In this document: in pieces, positions 17,531 through 26,216 of the stretch | Numbering within the stretch: the first letter of the stretch is position 1 | How the letters are laid out: each line of letters starts with the position of its first letter | Assembly: GCA_049513815.1 (NCBI GenBank) | Contig: JBEKVR010000002.1 | Coordinates: forward strand, 1-64,000 | Direction of reading: 5' to 3' | Length of the DNA: 64,000 nucleotides | Source: Roseiarcus sp049513815 | GTDB lineage: Bacteria > Pseudomonadota > Alphaproteobacteria > Rhizobiales > Beijerinckiaceae | Made by a program: the position numbers and the translations under genes | The notes under the pieces: model-generated | Told to the model about the DNA's origin: nothing | The model's input: the letters and a program-made list of their open reading frames with translations, nothing else | Database searches by the model: none

Positions 17531-18441
17531 CGCTTCTCTCCTCTTTTCCTGGGCGGGCGGCGCGGTTCGTCCGCGGCGCTTCGCCCGAGCTCCTCACGCA
17601 GTGTATCTAGCGCCTCGGCCAGACGGCCGCGCGAACGTTGAAGACGATTAACGGCGTCGCCGCTGTCGCGAGCGCCCGCCGACAGAAGCACCGCCGGTTT
17701 CACTTCGCCGCCAGTCGCCGCCAGCGCGGCCTGCGCCTTGTTCTCGGCGACGCCAGCAATCGACATGACGATCCCCAGCGCGCGGCTTTGCAGTTTGTCG
17801 TTGTCGGCGCGCAGGTTGACCATCAGACCGGCGTGTATGTGTCCGAGCGCCAGGCCGACGAGCGTCGAAAGCATCCCGAGCGCGCATTTCTGTGCGGCGC
17901 CGGCGGCAAGCCGCGTCGATCCCCGCAACGCCTCGTCGCCGGTGTCGAGCAGAAGCGGAACGTCGGCCTCCGTCAACAGCGGCGCGTTCGGCCGGTTGGC
18001 GATGGCGACGACCAGCGCCCCGGCGCGCCGGGCGGCTCTTGCGCCTGCCAGCGTGAACGGCGTCGATCCGCTCGCCGAGACGGCGATGACCGTGTCGCTC
18101 GTCAGATCCCCGAGCGCTGCGACGGCCCGTTCCGCCGCTTGCGCGTCGTCTTCCGCAGATGCGTCGAGGTCGAAATGCGCGCCGTCGGCGCCGGCGAGGA
18201 TGACGGGAATCCGTTGGCGATCGAGACCAAAGGTGCCCGGCAGCTCAGCGGCGTCTTCCGCCGCGATGAGGCCGGCGGCGCCCGCGCCGAGATAGATGCA
18301 GCGGCCGCCGCGCTCCCATCGATCAGCCAGACGCAAAGCCGCCGTGCGGATGTCGCCTTCGGCCGCCGCGACGCATTCGACTGCCCGCCGATAGGACGCA
18401 AGCAACGCGCCCGAAAGCGCCGGCGCCGGATCGGCGGTCAT
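17527..18441 (-). CDS. murQ: MurQ-like N-acetylmuramic acid 6-phosphate etherase
   Basis: SIS-domain lyase of the MurQ/GCKR family, 304 residues from the ATG at 18441. MurQ cleaves the lactyl ether of MurNAc-6-phosphate to give GlcNAc-6-phosphate and D-lactate. The glycine-rich IYLGAGAAG (49-57) corresponds to the YIGAGTSG sugar-phosphate loop. E66 (DAAELPGTF) and E97 (AEDDAQA) align with the two catalytic glutamates of MurQ. GSTRLAAGAAQK is the family signature. The sequence differs from classical MurQ in the loop (AAG for TSG), so the substrate may be a related sugar phosphate. It heads the leftward transporter operon and faces the kinase gene across a paired operator. The product would feed the NagA gene. 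Confidence 0.8.
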   Translation of the reverse strand: MTADPAPALSGALLASYRRAVECVAAAEGDIRTAALRLADRWERGGRCIYLGAGAAGLIAAEDAAELPGTFGLDRQRIPVILAGADGAHFDLDASAEDDAQAAERAVAALGDLTSDTVIAVSASGSTPFTLAGARAARRAGALVVAIANRPNAPLLTEADVPLLLDTGDEALRGSTRLAAGAAQKCALGMLSTLVGLALGHIHAGLMVNLRADNDKLQSRALGIVMSIAGVAENKAQAALAATGGEVKPAVLLSAGARDSGDAVNRLQRSRGRLAEALDTLREELGRSAADEPRRPPRKRGEKR

Positions 18442-18521
18442 GCGACGTGCGGCGTTACGCCGTCCCTGATCGCTCGAGCTCCGCAGTTCCGCGCCGCGCA
18501 CATTGCGTGTACCAGTGGTAG

Positions 18522-18563
18522 ATACCTCTTGTATTTTTCTTTAGTGAATGGCATACCTCTTGT
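18522..18563. promoter_or_regulatory. Paired ATACCTCTTGT operator, copy 1
   Basis: Two identical 11-bp boxes (18522-18532 and 18553-18563) lie 31 bp apart start to start, about three helical turns. They are in an AT-rich patch between the divergent MurQ-like and kinase genes. The first box continues with ATTTTTCT. The same arrangement recurs at 23575-23616. The GntR/UTRA regulator of this cluster is the likely binder. Promoter elements for both directions probably overlap the site, but no -35/-10 pair is certain. Confidence 0.75.
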
Positions 18564-18602
18564 CTAGTGGCCTGCAACACTTTTTTTACGGACTCGGGGA
18601 GC

Positions 18603-19493
18603 GTGGCGACAGCGCATTTCTTCATCGGCGTAGACGGCGGCGCCACCCGTTGCCGGGCGCGGATTCGCGCCGCCTCGGGCCGCCCCCTCGCTGAAGATAC
18701 AGGGCCTGCCGCCAACATTTACGTGGATTTCGACGCCGGACTCGGCGTCATGCGCGAACTTGTCGCAACGGTGATCGCCAAGGCCGGGCTCGGCGCCGCG
18801 AACCGCGGCGAAATGGCGCTCGGCGTCGGTCTGGCGGGCCTGTCCAGCGCTCACGACGCGGCGCGCGTCGCCGCCGCGCTTCCCGGCTGGGCGAAAGTCG
18901 AGGTCGCCAATGACGCCGTGATCGCCTGCATCGGCGCGAACGGCTCGGGCGACGGCGGATTGATCATCGCCGGAACGGGAACGGCGGGCATCGCCCGCAT
19001 CGCCGGCGCAGCCAGAATCGTCGGCGGGCGTGGTTTCCTGCTCGGCGACGACGGATCAGGCGCGCGCATCGGCGCCGACGCCATGCGTGCGGCGCTGCGC
19101 GCGTTCGATGGTCTCGAACCGATGAGCGGACTGTCGCGCGCCTTGCTGGCCAGGTTCGATTCCGATCCGCTGCGGATGATGAGCTGGGCGCAGACCGCCA
19201 AACCCGGCGACTATGGCGCGTTCGCGCCGCAGGTCTTCGAGGCCGCACGCGCCGGCGAATCGGGCGCGCTCGAGATCGTCGCTCGCGCCGCACGCGCGAT
19301 TGTCGCCATCTTTCGCACGCTCGAAGCGCTCGGCGTCGAACGGATCGCCATTGTCGGCGGCGTCGCGGCGCCGTTGCGATCCTACCTTCCCTCCGAGGTC
19401 GAGGCGCGACTAAGAACGCCGAAACACGACGCCGTCGACGGCGCCGTCCTGCTCGTCGGCGGGGCGCTGCCGACGCCGGGAGAGTTGCCATGA
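18603..19493 (+). CDS. BadF/BcrA-type N-acetylamino-sugar kinase
   Basis: ASKHA-fold kinase of about 296 residues. The phosphate loop is IGVDGGATRCRA near the N-terminus. ANDAVIACIG and IIAGTGTAGIAR are the second and third nucleotide-site segments, and IVGGVAAP is near the C-terminus. The family includes GlcNAc kinase and the MurNAc/GlcNAc kinase MurK. The GTG at 18603 with GGGGA just upstream is preferred to the frame extension that runs into the operator. Its end overlaps the GntR gene (ATGA, 19490-19493). In the scheme it makes MurNAc-6-P or GlcNAc-6-P for MurQ and NagA. Confidence 0.85.
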   Translation: MATAHFFIGVDGGATRCRARIRAASGRPLAEDTGPAANIYVDFDAGLGVMRELVATVIAKAGLGAANRGEMALGVGLAGLSSAHDAARVAAALPGWAKVEVANDAVIACIGANGSGDGGLIIAGTGTAGIARIAGAARIVGGRGFLLGDDGSGARIGADAMRAALRAFDGLEPMSGLSRALLARFDSDPLRMMSWAQTAKPGDYGAFAPQVFEAARAGESGALEIVARAARAIVAIFRTLEALGVERIAIVGGVAAPLRSYLPSEVEARLRTPKHDAVDGAVLLVGGALPTPGELP

Positions 19494-20245
19494 CGATCAT
19501 CGCAACGTCGCAGAGCGGCGGCAAACTCTATCGCGCTGTCGTCGAGACGCTGCGGCGCGAGATCGAAGCGGGGCGCTTCGCCGAGTCGCAATTGCTGCCG
19601 GGCGAACGAGCGCTGTGCGAACTGCTGGAGGTGTCGCGCACCACCTTGCGCAAGGCCATCGCCGAACTGATCGCCGAGGGCGTGCTGTTCCATCGCCACG
19701 GCGCCGGCACCTTCATTCATCGCGCGACGCCACGCGTCGACCAGCCGTCGTCGCGCTTGACCAGCTTCACCGAGGACATGCAACTGCGTGGGTTCGAAGC
19801 GACCTCGCGCGACCTCGAGCGCGGCGTGTCCCTGCCCACGCCCGACGAAGCAATGATGCTCAGCGTGGGACTGAACGACCGGGTGTTCCGGCTCGGCCGC
19901 CTGCGGCTCGCCAACGACGTGCCGGTGGCGATCGAGCACGCGGCCGTGCCCTTGCGCTATCTGCCGGACTGGGAGGGTGTCGGCCCATCCCTCTACGAAG
20001 CGTTGACCGAACGTGGGCATCGTCCGACGCGCGGGCTGCAGCGGCTGCGCGCGACGTTGCTCTCGGACGCCTACGCCGAGCTGCTCGGCGTCGAGCCCCG
20101 CAGCCCTGCCCTGCACATCCAGCGCATCGCCTATCTCGCCGACGGCGCCTGCGTCGAATTCACCAAGTCCTGGTATCGCGCCGACACCTACGACTTCGTC
20201 TCCGAACTCACCCTTTCGCCGCCCCTACGAAAGATCCGTGGATGA
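19490..20245 (+). CDS. GntR-family (HutC/NagR type) regulator with UTRA domain
   Basis: 251 residues: an N-terminal winged helix (YRAVVETLRREIEAGRF...LEVSRTTLRKAIAELIAEG) and a C-terminal UTRA effector domain from about 80 (SRLTSFTEDMQLRGF). NagR-type members bind GlcN6P or GlcNAc6P. Its start overlaps the kinase and its stop overlaps the deaminase (ATGA both sides), so it is translated as part of the operon. It is the best candidate to bind the paired ATACCTCTTGT sites at both ends of the cluster and so to be autoregulated. Confidence 0.88.
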   Translation: MTIIATSQSGGKLYRAVVETLRREIEAGRFAESQLLPGERALCELLEVSRTTLRKAIAELIAEGVLFHRHGAGTFIHRATPRVDQPSSRLTSFTEDMQLRGFEATSRDLERGVSLPTPDEAMMLSVGLNDRVFRLGRLRLANDVPVAIEHAAVPLRYLPDWEGVGPSLYEALTERGHRPTRGLQRLRATLLSDAYAELLGVEPRSPALHIQRIAYLADGACVEFTKSWYRADTYDFVSELTLSPPLRKIRG

Positions 20246-21276
20246 CCGCCTCTCTCACCCATATGCGCGCCGAGATCGACGAGGCGGGCGATGTTGTCGC
20301 GCGCCAGATCGCGGGCGACGCCGGCCGCATCGATCGACTGGGGCGCAAGCTTCGCGCGCTTGATCCGCCGGTGCTGACGACGATCGCGCGTGGCAGCTCG
20401 GATTGCTGCGCGCTCTATCTGAAATATCTGGCGGAGATCGTCATCGGCATCCCCTGCGCGTCGATCGGTCCGTCGATCGCGACGCTCTACGGTGCCCCGC
20501 TGCGTCTTTCGCGCGCCGCCGCCGTCTCGATTTCGCAGTCGGGCCGCAGTCCCGACATCGTCGAAATGCAGCGCTCGGCGCGCAAGGCGGGCGCAATGAC
20601 GATCGCCATGGTCAATGAGGTCGACTCGCCGCTGGCGACCGAGGCCGAAGAACTGCTGCCGCTGATGGCCGGCCGCGAGCAGTCCGTCGCCGCGACAAAA
20701 TCCATGATCGCCGGCCTCGTCGCCGGCGCGGCGCTGGTCGCCGCGTGGCGCGACGACGCCGCTCTGAAGGACGCCATCACGGGCCTGCCGGCGATCCTGC
20801 CGGCTGAGAGCGCGCCGCCTCCCGCCGCCGTGATCGAACGGCTCGCGCGCGCCGAGCACGCCTTCGTGCTTGGACGCGGCGCGACGATCGCGGTCGCCAC
20901 CGAGGCGGCGCTGAAGCTCAAGGAGACCTGCGCCATTCACGCCGAAGCCTATTCGTCGGCGGAAGTATTGCACGGACCGGCCGAGCTGGCGCGACCCGGC
21001 TTCCTCGTCATCGCCTTCATGCCGACCGACGCGGGCCGCGACGGCATGGAAATGACGCTGCGCCTTCTCGCCGCCGCCGGCGCCGACGTCTTGCGGGTCG
21101 ACACGGACGGCGTCGACTCCGCCGACCGGCTCGCCTGCGCGACGTCGGCGTCGCCGCTGCTGACGCCGATCGCGATGATCCACCGTTTCTATGGGCTCGC
21201 CGAGGCCGTGTCTCGCCGCCTCGGCCGCAATCCGGACCACCCGCGCAATCTGCATAAAGTGACGGAGACAATCTGA
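20242..21276 (+). CDS. Two-SIS-domain glucosamine-6-phosphate deaminase (NagB-II/AgaS type)
   Basis: 344 residues with two SIS domains, at about 40-160 (TIARGSSDCCALYLKYLAE, AVSISQSGRSPD) and 205-320 (HAFVLGRGATIAVATEAALK). The motif KLKETCAIHAEAYSSAEVLHGP is that of the GlmS isomerase half and of NagB-II deaminases. There is no glutaminase domain. It probably converts GlcN6P to fructose-6-phosphate and ammonia, the last step after NagA. The ATG at 20242 overlaps the GntR stop and its stop overlaps the nagA start (TGATG). A longer open frame upstream only overlies the GntR gene and is not real. Confidence 0.88.
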   Translation: MTASLTHMRAEIDEAGDVVARQIAGDAGRIDRLGRKLRALDPPVLTTIARGSSDCCALYLKYLAEIVIGIPCASIGPSIATLYGAPLRLSRAAAVSISQSGRSPDIVEMQRSARKAGAMTIAMVNEVDSPLATEAEELLPLMAGREQSVAATKSMIAGLVAGAALVAAWRDDAALKDAITGLPAILPAESAPPPAAVIERLARAEHAFVLGRGATIAVATEAALKLKETCAIHAEAYSSAEVLHGPAELARPGFLVIAFMPTDAGRDGMEMTLRLLAAAGADVLRVDTDGVDSADRLACATSASPLLTPIAMIHRFYGLAEAVSRRLGRNPDHPRNLHKVTETI

Positions 21277-22424
21277 TGGCGGCGCTGGTCGGCGCGCGGA
21301 TTTTCGACGGCGAGCGGTTCCTCGACGACCGCGTCGTCATCGTCGAGGAGACCCGAATCACGGGCGTCGTACCATATGCGGAGCGTCCCCGCGGCGGCGG
21401 CGAAGTCGATCTCGGCGGCGGCCTTCTCGCGCCGGGATTCATCGACGTTCAAGTCAATGGCGGCGGCGGCGCGCTGATGAACGACGACCCGAGCGCGGAC
21501 GTCGTCGCCCGCATCGCAGAGTCGCATCGCAAGTACGGCACCGTCGGCATGATGCCGACCCTGGTGACCGACACGCCGGAAAAGATGCGTTCGGCGATCG
21601 CGGCGGTGCGCGAAGCGCGACGGCGCTTTCGCTCGGTGCTCGGCATCCATCTCGAAGGGCCGTTCCTCGATCCGGCGAGGAAAGGCGCACACGACGCGAA
21701 CTCCATTCGTCCGATCGAACCGAGCGACATCGAAATGATCGCCAACGCCGACTGCGGCGCGATGATGTTGACGGTTGCGCCCAATCGCGTTCCCGCCGAC
21801 GCGATCCGCGCCCTTGCTGCGCGCGGCGTGCTGGTTTCGCTCGGTCATTCAGAGGCCGCCTACGAGGAGGCGGAGGCCGGGCTCGCCGCCGGCGCGCGCG
21901 CGTTCACCCATCTCTTCAACGCAATGAGCCCGTTCCAGGGCCGCCAGCCCGGCATGGTCGGCGCGGCGCTCGATTCCAAGGACGCCTTCGTCGGAATCAT
22001 CGCCGATGGGCATCATGTCCACCCCGTAAGCCTCAGGATCGCCTTCGCCGCCAAGCCGCGCGACCGGATGATGCTGATCACCGACGCCATGCCGCCGGCG
22101 GCGGACGGCCCCGACAGTTTCCTGTTGCAGGGCCGACGCGTTGCGCGGGTCGACGGCTGCCTGCGGCTTGGCGACGGCACGATCGCCGGGTCGGTGATCA
22201 CTATGGACGAAGCTTTGCGGTTCTGCGTCGGCACGGTCGGCGTGACGCTCGCCGACGCGCTGGCGATGGCGTCGCGCAACCCGGCGGCGTTCCTGCGCCG
22301 CGATCGCGATCTCGGCCGGATCGCGCCCGGCTATCTCGCCAGCCTCGTTCACCTCGACGACGCGCTGCGGGTGAGAGAGACGTGGGTCGAAGGCGAGCCG
22401 ACGCTCGCCAAAGCGACCGCCTGA
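21276..22424 (+). CDS. nagA: N-acetylglucosamine-6-phosphate deacetylase
   Basis: Amidohydrolase of 382 residues that releases acetate from GlcNAc6P. Motifs: APGFIDVQVNGGGG (N-terminal metal region), GIHLEGPFLDPARKGAH (catalytic Glu ligand), SLGHSEAAYEEAEAG and FTHLFNAMSPFQGRQPG with metal-binding His residues, and ITDAMPP with the catalytic Asp. All family landmarks are present. It is the last gene of the rightward kinase-GntR-deaminase-nagA operon, ending 2 bp before a convergent dehydrogenase gene. Confidence 0.95.
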   Translation: MAALVGARIFDGERFLDDRVVIVEETRITGVVPYAERPRGGGEVDLGGGLLAPGFIDVQVNGGGGALMNDDPSADVVARIAESHRKYGTVGMMPTLVTDTPEKMRSAIAAVREARRRFRSVLGIHLEGPFLDPARKGAHDANSIRPIEPSDIEMIANADCGAMMLTVAPNRVPADAIRALAARGVLVSLGHSEAAYEEAEAGLAAGARAFTHLFNAMSPFQGRQPGMVGAALDSKDAFVGIIADGHHVHPVSLRIAFAAKPRDRMMLITDAMPPAADGPDSFLLQGRRVARVDGCLRLGDGTIAGSVITMDEALRFCVGTVGVTLADALAMASRNPAAFLRRDRDLGRIAPGYLASLVHLDDALRVRETWVEGEPTLAKATA

Positions 22425-22426
22425 GG

Positions 22427-23512
22427 TCAGCGCTTCAGGCGAACGACCTCGCCGGTGCGAACGCTTTCGTCCGCCGCGAACACGATGCGCAGCGAATTCA
22501 GTGCGTCCTCATGATGCGGACCGAGATCGACGCCGCCTCGGATCGCGTTGAGGAAGAGCCGCTGCTCGCGCTCGCACAGCTCCTGGTGGCCGGGCTCGTC
22601 TTCGGTCGAGATGATGTCGTCGGGCTTCGCGAACGCGCCGTTTGCGTCCAGCGCCGCATGATGGACGCGCAGCGCGTTGGTGCGCGTATGCGTATTGTGG
22701 TCGGCGGAACTCGAAGTCGAACCGGCGCTCTCGTCGGAGACGATCGACACCGAGCCGTTTGGCCCCATCATGTCTTTGACGAAATGCGCAGTTTCGCTGA
22801 TCATCGGCCCCCATGCGGCCTCGTACCAGCCGACCGACCCGTCGTCGAACGTGATGTCGAGGTGGCCGTAGTTGTACATCGCCGGCGCGATCTCGTCGGT
22901 GAGCCGGGCGCCGATCGCATGGACGGCGACGGGTCGCGCCCCCGTCACTTGGCACATGATGTCGACGTAGTGGACGCCGCAATCGACGATCGGCGACGTC
23001 GACCGCATGAGATTCTTGTGCACCTGCCAGAACGAGCCCGCCGACTGCTGGTTGAGGTTCATGCGCATCACCAGCGGTTTGCCGAGCGTCCGGCCAATCT
23101 CGACGAAGCGCGACCAGGACGGATGCACGCGCAGAATGTAGCCGATCAGCAGCGTCTTGCGCGCCTCGCGCGCCGCCGCGACGATGCGCTCGGCCGCTTC
23201 GAGCGTATCGGCGAGCGGCTTTTCGCAGAACACGTGCGCGCCCGCGGCGAGCGCCTTGAGCGCCATCGCGGCGTGATGCTCGGTGTAGGCGCAGACGGCG
23301 ACGGCGTCGGGATGGGTCGCGGCGAGGCCTTCGTCGAGCGACTCGAAGCGCGGCACGCCGGGGAATTCGGCCTCGAGGTCGGCTCGCGACGCCGCGTGGC
23401 GGGTGCATAGCCCGACGAGCTCAAAGTCCTCGATCGCTTTGTAGGCCCGCGCGTGACTGGTCCCCATCGTGCCGAGGCCAACCACGAGAACACGCACCCG
23501 TTGTGCGCTCAT
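22427..23512 (-). CDS. Gfo/Idh/MocA-family sugar dehydrogenase
   Basis: NAD(P)-dependent oxidoreductase, 361 residues. The Rossmann motif VLVVGLGTMGTSHARA is at about 7-22, the family signature is CEKPLA, and a catalytic-type histidine stands in VDCGVHYVDIM. The gene converges with nagA but its upstream region carries the second copy of the paired ATACCTCTTGT operator, so it probably belongs to the same regulon. A role in oxidising an amino sugar, anhydro-sugar or lactyl-sugar derivative is possible. The family is too broad to name a substrate. Confidence 0.88.
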   Translation of the reverse strand: MSAQRVRVLVVGLGTMGTSHARAYKAIEDFELVGLCTRHAASRADLEAEFPGVPRFESLDEGLAATHPDAVAVCAYTEHHAAMALKALAAGAHVFCEKPLADTLEAAERIVAAAREARKTLLIGYILRVHPSWSRFVEIGRTLGKPLVMRMNLNQQSAGSFWQVHKNLMRSTSPIVDCGVHYVDIMCQVTGARPVAVHAIGARLTDEIAPAMYNYGHLDITFDDGSVGWYEAAWGPMISETAHFVKDMMGPNGSVSIVSDESAGSTSSSADHNTHTRTNALRVHHAALDANGAFAKPDDIISTEDEPGHQELCEREQRLFLNAIRGGVDLGPHHEDALNSLRIVFAADESVRTGEVVRLKR

Positions 23513-23574
23513 CGCTCTTCACCCGTTTTCTGCGAGCGGCCCGCGTCTGCGCCCGCGTCGCGCCTCGACAAAAT

Positions 23575-23616
23575 ATACCTCTTGTATTTTTCTATAGTCG
23601 CCAGCATACCTCTTGT
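23575..23616. promoter_or_regulatory. Paired ATACCTCTTGT operator, copy 2
   Basis: Boxes at 23575-23585 and 23606-23616 are identical to those at 18522-18563, with the same 31-bp spacing and the same ATTTTTCT after the first box. The sequence between and after them differs, so the boxes are conserved and the rest is not. It lies 62 bp upstream of the dehydrogenase start. The remaining 170 bp to the molybdenum-subunit gene hold nothing recognised. Confidence 0.75.
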
Positions 23617-23789
23617 CCATAGCCGCCGCACAATTTGCTGCGCGGGCGCCCGTTGAAACGAGACGTCACGCCGACCCTCGCGGCGCTGCGCCGCGGACGC
23701 TTAGGCCTTCCTGATTTTCGAAGAAGTGGACGGCGGCAGTCGTCCCGGCGAACTTGACCGGGGCGGCTGCCGCCGCGGCTGGCGGCGTC

Positions 23790-26216
23790 CTACTGGTCCA
23801 CAGGGAGTGACCGGCAGGAGCCAACAGGGGTCTTGGTGATCCAGGTCTCGACCGGCGCCTTGCTGTTCATCGCCCGCCAGACGTCCTCGCTGCGGATCGG
23901 CATGTGCGTCAGTTCCGCTCCGATCGCGGCGTGGATCGCGTTGCCGAGAGCGGGGGCGACCGAGATCATCGGATGCTCGCCCACGCCACGCGCGCCGTAA
24001 GGCCCGTCGAGCTGGGCCGTCTCGACGATGATGCACTCGATCTTGTCGGGAAGGTCCTTGCTGGTGGGGATCTTGTTGTCCGTGAACGACGGATTGAGCA
24101 GATGGCCCTGCTGATCGTAGATGTAGCCTTCGCAGAGCGCCGTCCCGAGGCCTTGCACCATGCCGCCGATGCATTGCCCGCGGACGGATTCCAGGTTGAT
24201 CGCCTTGCCGACGTCGTAGGCGGAAGCGATCTTCAGGATATGGTAGGCGCCGGTCGTCTCGTTCACCTCGACGATGATTCCGTGCGCGCCATAGGTCCAG
24301 TCGAGGGCGGGCAGGCCCTGGCCGCTCCCCTTGTCGAGGTTGGTGAGGCCCTGGGCGGTGTAGCGCCCAACGCCGATCAGCGGTCCCCCGACCGCGCTGC
24401 CGTCGGGGTAGGTGTAGCCAATCGAGAGCTGCGCGAAGGTGACGCTCATTTCGGGGCGGTGGACGATGAAGATCTTCTCCCCGTCGTGGTCGAGATCGCA
24501 GGCGTCGGCGCGCAGCGCCTGGGCCGCCGTCTGATAGGCCTTGTCGAGCAGATCGGCGCAGGCGAGGATCAGCGCGTTGCCGGTGAGCATCAGGCCTTTC
24601 GACGCGACCGTCTGCCAGTCGTAGGGATCGCGGTCGGTGTCTTTCTCGATCGTCACCCGAACCTTGCTCAGTGGGAACCGCAGGCGTTCGGCGGCGATCT
24701 GGGCGAACGCCGTGGTCGAGCCCTGGCCGATATCGGTCAAGCCGACGTTGGCGATCACCGTGCCGTCGGAGTTCATTTTCACTACGACCGAAGTGGCGGT
24801 GAAAGGCGGCATCGCCGGCGCCTTGTGCAGGGTGGCGACGCCTTTGCCGATCTTCAGGCCGGTTCGCGTCTCGCGCGCCTTCTCCTCCGCTGTGAGCGCG
24901 CCGTAGCCAATCGCTTTGGCCACGGAATCGAGGCACTTGCGCACGTCGCCGTTGTGCGCGGTGATCGCCTCGCCGGTCAGCGTGAGCGAACCGGGCTTGA
25001 GCAGGTTCTTCCTGCGAAACTCCAGCGGATCCATGCCGATCGTCTGCGCGACCAGCTCCATATGCCGCTCGAGGCCCCAGAAGAACTCGACGTGGCCGAA
25101 GCCACGGTAGGCCGTGCCGTAGGGCTTGTTGGTGTAGACGGTGTAGGCGTCGACCCAGGCGTTGGGAATCTCATAGGGCCCGCCGGCCGAGTAGCCGGTG
25201 GCGCGCGTGACGTTCACGGCGTAGTCGGCGTAGGCGCCGGCGTCCCAGAACATCTCCATCTTCTGCGCGATGATGCGGCCGTCGGCGAGCACGCCGGTCT
25301 TGATGCGGTAGGTCAGCGCGCTGCGGCAGGGCAGCAGGGAGAACTCCTGTTCGCGCGTCGCCTGGAACTTGACCGGCCTGCCTCCCGCCTTGCGGGAAAG
25401 GCAGGCGACGAGCGGCTCGAGGTGGATGCCCGCCTTGCCGCCGAACCCGCCGCCGACATTGGGGATGACGACGCGCACATTGCTGAGCGGCAGCTTGAAA
25501 GTGTGGCAGAACAACTCACGCACAGTGAACGGCGATTGCGCACTGGTCCAGATATCGACGCGGTCGCCCGACTTCCATTGGGCGATGGCGACGTGGGTTT
25601 CCATCGGCACGTGCTGAACCGACGGGTTGGTGTACTCGCGCTCGACGATCCACTCCGCTTCGGCGAAGCCCTTTTCGACGTCGCCTTTGCGGCACTTGGT
25701 CAGGTTGGCGATGTTCGTGCCGGGCTGCGGCGAGAAGGCCGCCTCGACAAAGTCGTAGCTTGCGAGATCGGGATGCACCAGCGGCGCGCCCGGCGCGAGC
25801 GCGTCCATGTGGTTGAGGATTGGCGTCAGAACTTCATACTCGACCTCGATGAGCTCCACCGCCGCTTGGGCGATCGCCCGCGTGTCGGCCGCCACTGCCG
25901 CCACCGCCTCGCCGAAGTGCCGGACTTCGTCTTTGGCCAGGATGTCCTTGTCGACCACATAGAGGCCAAGCCGGTAGGCGAGATCATGGCCGGTGAGGAT
26001 CGCCCGGACGCCTGGCAGACGCTCGGCGCGCGACACGTCGATGCGCCGAATCCTGGCGCGCGCGTGCGGACTTTGCTTGACTTGTGCGTAAAGCATCCCT
26101 GGCAGCGTCATGTCGCTGACATAGAGAGCCGCGCCGGTCAGCTTGTCCGCCACGTCGTGACGCACCGGGCTCTTGCCGATCTGCCGCAGGTTCTTGGAGT
26201 TTGCCGCCTCAAGCAT
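23790..26216 (-). CDS. Xanthine dehydrogenase-family molybdenum-binding subunit
   Basis: 808-residue large subunit of a molybdenum hydroxylase. Domain 1 (about 20-130, KSPVRHDVADKLTGAALYV...) precedes the cofactor-binding region. VGGGFGGKAG and YRGFGHVEFFW contact molybdopterin, and GVGEHPMIS near residue 760 holds the catalytic Glu that deprotonates Mo-OH. These are all intact. The start overlaps the iron-sulfur gene by 8 bp. Members hydroxylate purines, pyrimidines, nicotinate, quinolines, CO or aldehydes, so the family does not fix the substrate. The UraA-like permease and carbamoyl genes in the same operon point to an N-heterocycle, perhaps a pyrimidine (inference). Confidence 0.9.
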   Translation of the reverse strand: MLEAANSKNLRQIGKSPVRHDVADKLTGAALYVSDMTLPGMLYAQVKQSPHARARIRRIDVSRAERLPGVRAILTGHDLAYRLGLYVVDKDILAKDEVRHFGEAVAAVAADTRAIAQAAVELIEVEYEVLTPILNHMDALAPGAPLVHPDLASYDFVEAAFSPQPGTNIANLTKCRKGDVEKGFAEAEWIVEREYTNPSVQHVPMETHVAIAQWKSGDRVDIWTSAQSPFTVRELFCHTFKLPLSNVRVVIPNVGGGFGGKAGIHLEPLVACLSRKAGGRPVKFQATREQEFSLLPCRSALTYRIKTGVLADGRIIAQKMEMFWDAGAYADYAVNVTRATGYSAGGPYEIPNAWVDAYTVYTNKPYGTAYRGFGHVEFFWGLERHMELVAQTIGMDPLEFRRKNLLKPGSLTLTGEAITAHNGDVRKCLDSVAKAIGYGALTAEEKARETRTGLKIGKGVATLHKAPAMPPFTATSVVVKMNSDGTVIANVGLTDIGQGSTTAFAQIAAERLRFPLSKVRVTIEKDTDRDPYDWQTVASKGLMLTGNALILACADLLDKAYQTAAQALRADACDLDHDGEKIFIVHRPEMSVTFAQLSIGYTYPDGSAVGGPLIGVGRYTAQGLTNLDKGSGQGLPALDWTYGAHGIIVEVNETTGAYHILKIASAYDVGKAINLESVRGQCIGGMVQGLGTALCEGYIYDQQGHLLNPSFTDNKIPTSKDLPDKIECIIVETAQLDGPYGARGVGEHPMISVAPALGNAIHAAIGAELTHMPIRSEDVWRAMNSKAPVETWITKTPVGSCRSLPVDQ

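Noticed and set aside
19615..21276. 553-codon version of the SIS-domain gene
   Set aside because: Its first 209 codons overlie the GntR gene in another frame; the ATG at 20242 fits the family and the ATGA coupling.
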